Shown here: positions 46,518-48,110 of the stretch, piece by piece | Layout of the letters: each line of letters opens with the position of its first letter | How positions within the stretch are numbered: the stretch's first letter is position 1 | Origin: Nanosynbacter sp. | GTDB taxonomy: Bacteria > Patescibacteriota > Saccharimonadia > Saccharimonadales > Saccharimonadaceae | Direction of reading: 5' to 3' | DNA length: 48,110 bases | Assembly: GCA_015257485.1 (NCBI GenBank) | Contig: JABZKC010000003.1 | Span: 1 to 48,110, forward strand | Program-made: the position numbers and the translations under genes | The notes under the pieces: generated by a model | What the model saw: only the letters and a program-made list of their open reading frames with translations | Told to the model about the DNA's origin: nothing | Databases searched by the model: none

Positions 46518-47384
46518 TTATTTACGAAGAGTGAGACGGCCAGTGGCTGGAAGTTGATTGCCGAGGTGTTTTTTGTAATATTTGATACCTTCGGTGGCGG
46601 CATTAGATTGAGCTTCCTGCTTGCTATGACCAGAGCCAGTGCCACGAATCCGGCCTGCAACTACTACATTGACGGAGAAGATGCGATCATGGTCTGGACC
46701 TTCCTCTTTAATGACATGATATTGAGGGGTAGCGCCATCGGTCTTTTGGGCTAATTCCTGCAAATAGCTCTTCGAGTCACGCCAAGATTCATTAACGATG
46801 ATCTCGTCCATTTTTGTCAAGATATGCTGATAAATAAACTGTTTAGCGCGCAGATACCCCTGGTCAAGATAGATTGCACCGGTCACCGCTTCGAAACAGT
46901 CGGCAATAATCGAGGCATGGGTGCGGTCACTACCGAGCTTTTCGCCTTTCGAGAGACGAATGAGATGGAGATAACCGATTTCGGTGGAAGCGCGACCAAT
47001 CGATTCCGTACGTACTAAGGCCGAACGCCAAGCGGTCATAATACCCTCTGGCTCGGTAAAATTACGATAAAGAAAATCAGAAGTGACGAGTTCTAAGATT
47101 GCGTCACCGAGAAATTCGAGACGTTCATTGTGCTCGATATGGGCTTTTTTATGCTCATTGACATAGCTGCGATGAGTAAGGGCGGTGATGAAGAGCGAAA
47201 TATCCTTAAATTCGATACCCATTTTCTCTTTGGCGAAGTTGGCATAGAGAGTTTTAGTATCGGCGGTAAACTCTTCGGCATCTTGAGGCTGTTTCTTGGT
47301 TTTATTGACTGCCACCTCATCAATATGCTGCCTAATATCCGCGATATTAATTTGATAATCAGCAAGATTTATTTCTTGTTCCAT
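46518..47384 (-). CDS. rnc: Ribonuclease III
   Basis: 288 residues. The endonuclease domain (about 52-205) has LFITALTHRSYVNEHKKAHI, the catalytic NERLEFLGDAILELV (Glu87, Asp94) and IIADCFEAVTGAIYLDQG with the second Asp/Glu pair. The C-terminal dsRNA-binding domain (about 210-280) has SKSYLQELAQ and GSGHSKQEAQSNAATEGIKY. It processes rRNA precursors and structured RNAs. It has an N-terminal extension of about 50 residues compared with E. coli. The SD is weak. Confidence 0.96.
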   Translation of the reverse strand: MEQEINLADYQINIADIRQHIDEVAVNKTKKQPQDAEEFTADTKTLYANFAKEKMGIEFKDISLFITALTHRSYVNEHKKAHIEHNERLEFLGDAILELVTSDFLYRNFTEPEGIMTAWRSALVRTESIGRASTEIGYLHLIRLSKGEKLGSDRTHASIIADCFEAVTGAIYLDQGYLRAKQFIYQHILTKMDEIIVNESWRDSKSYLQELAQKTDGATPQYHVIKEEGPDHDRIFSVNVVVAGRIRGTGSGHSKQEAQSNAATEGIKYYKKHLGNQLPATGRLTLRK

Positions 47385-47452
47385 AACTACTTTCTTGGGA
47401 ATCTTTTGGATACTTGAAGCTTTTTCAAGTATCCTGAGAAACTCAAATTTAT

Positions 47453-48055
47453 TTAATATTCTCCTTGACGGATGCGTTTTTTGGCAATGAGCATAAGTTT
47501 TTCAATATCTTCATATTCGATCACGTTAATTGCATCCTGGAAGCTAAACCATTTGATGCCATTCATCCATTTTTCTTTGGTCGGGCGCTCGGTAGTATCA
47601 AGTGAACGTACGAGATAAATTTGCGTAGTCATCAGCACTAGTTTATCAATACGACGATACTTGAAGTGGATCTTTCCGAGCCAAGAAAGGACCTGGATAT
47701 GGTTCAGACCGGCTTCTTCGCCAATTTCGCGAATGGCGGTCTGCTTTGCGGTTTCACCCGGTTCGATGTGCCCCTTTGGAATAGTCCAACGGTTTTTCGA
47801 ATCTTGGATGAGTAAAACTTCAATATCTTTTTTATCTTTAGTCAGTCGGAAGACGATACCACCAGAGGTCGGTTCGCGGACAATTTCTTTGATGGTCGGT
47901 TTTTTCTTGAGAATTTTTTGTTGAAGTTTTTTAAGATTGGAGTCGCGAGAATTTCGAGTCTTGGGGGTAAATGCGCGACGAGAATCAGTTTTGGTCTTTG
48001 GTTTAGTCTTCTTGAGGTTTTTCGCCTTCGACTGAACTGGTCTTTGATTGTTCAT
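47453..48055 (-). CDS. NUDIX hydrolase
   Basis: 200 residues. A basic, disordered-looking N-terminus (about 1-60; KNLKKTKPKTKTDSRR) precedes the Nudix fold. The Nudix box is complete: G95HIEPGETAKQTAIREIGEE, matching Gx5Ex7REUxEExGU. NRWTIPKGH and the fold suggest a hydrolase of a nucleoside diphosphate derivative such as Ap4A or an oxidised nucleotide; the substrate is not known. The ATG at 48055 (AGGA upstream) overlaps the end of the previous gene by 53 nt in another frame. It lies 68 nt before rnc. Confidence 0.9.
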   Translation of the reverse strand: MNNQRPVQSKAKNLKKTKPKTKTDSRRAFTPKTRNSRDSNLKKLQQKILKKKPTIKEIVREPTSGGIVFRLTKDKKDIEVLLIQDSKNRWTIPKGHIEPGETAKQTAIREIGEEAGLNHIQVLSWLGKIHFKYRRIDKLVLMTTQIYLVRSLDTTERPTKEKWMNGIKWFSFQDAINVIEYEDIEKLMLIAKKRIRQGEY

Positions 48056-48110
48056 TTGTTCCTTCAGATTTCTCGAACCCGAGCTGTTTATAAGCGGTAC
48101 CGAGAACACC
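48003..48110 (-). CDS. C-terminal end of an unidentified gene (cut by window edge)
   Basis: An open minus-strand frame enters from beyond 48110 and ends at TAA (48003-48005), giving 35 residues: GVLGTAYKQLGFEKSEGTN, then EQSKTSSVEGEKPQED. The start reads like folded protein and the end like a disordered acidic tail, which is usual for a C-terminus. The Nudix gene starts inside it, as is common for coupled genes. The family cannot be told from this part. Confidence 0.55.
   Translation of the reverse strand, partial: GVLGTAYKQLGFEKSEGTNEQSKTSSVEGEKPQED

Noticed and set aside
1..48110. Recoding of UGA as glycine, as in Gracilibacteria/Absconditabacteria.
   Set aside because: UGA ends tagD (14227-14229) at the expected place, and conserved glycines in ribosomal proteins read normally without UGA.
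1..48110. CRISPR array, insertion sequence, prophage, integrase or toxin-antitoxin island.
   Set aside because: No regularly spaced repeats, no transposase or integrase motifs and no terminal inverted repeats were seen.

Overview
The window looks like chromosomal core from a Patescibacteria/CPR bacterium, most likely Candidatus Saccharibacteria (TM7). This is inferred from family knowledge, not from a database search. The evidence is: rpoB-rpoC next to a compact S10-spc-alpha ribosomal cluster in which L30 (rpmD) is missing between S5 and L15; zinc-free forms of L36, S14 and RpoC; UGA used as a normal stop; and surface genes typical of small epibionts (BspA/DUF285-type repeat protein, class F-like sortase, LCP, GtrA, VanZ). 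Almost every gene is on the minus strand, so transcription runs from high to low coordinates.

Layout. 1-714: plus-strand promoter, a small three-helix membrane protein and an XRE regulator, then a bidirectional terminator. 743-4340 (minus): ABC-2 exporter (permease and ATPase) and glyA. 4453-4618: tRNA-Ala(GGC) with its own promoter and terminator. 4619-5032: long leader with TTGTTAAAT repeats. 5033-6763 (plus): fused Wzz/BY-kinase. 6760-16532 (minus): surface polysaccharide locus with promoter at 16610-16638, running GT4, CDP-alcohol phosphotransferase, TagD-like cytidylyltransferase, GT2, Wzy, a two-part HAD protein, Wzx, LCP and VanZ. 16917-17950: coiled-coil protein and GtrA. 18170-33010: 27 genes for ribosomal proteins, RNA polymerase alpha, IF-1, SecY and a sortase. 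33210-41742: VanZ-RDD membrane protein, rpoC and rpoB. 41905-45273: a 1122-residue secreted DUF285 protein. 45420-45552: a probable stand-alone small RNA. 45626-48110: khpA, rpsP, rnc, a Nudix hydrolase and the end of a further gene.

How they work together. The polysaccharide locus has a coherent set of functions. TagD-like and CDP-alcohol transferase enzymes could supply or attach an alditol-phosphate (glycerol-phosphate by homology). GT2 and GT4 build the repeat unit, Wzx flips it and Wzy polymerises it. The BY-kinase would control chain length and LCP would attach the polymer to the wall. The ribosomal part is one long block broken by internal terminator-plus-promoter units (L15/secY, S8/L6) and tightly coupled by ten TAATG stop/start overlaps.

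Most notable signals: (1) a promoter, foldable RNA and terminator cassette at 45420-45552 with no coding capacity; (2) a nested 93-nt hairpin in the L3 leader and a two-hairpin rpoB leader; (3) RpoC lacking both zinc sites and carrying an altered trigger loop; (4) several envelope genes whose -10 box lies 6-7 nt before ATG, suggesting leaderless mRNAs; (5) a sortase where adk/map usually sit; and (6) a phospho-alditol polysaccharide locus with two enzymes that deviate from their family motifs.
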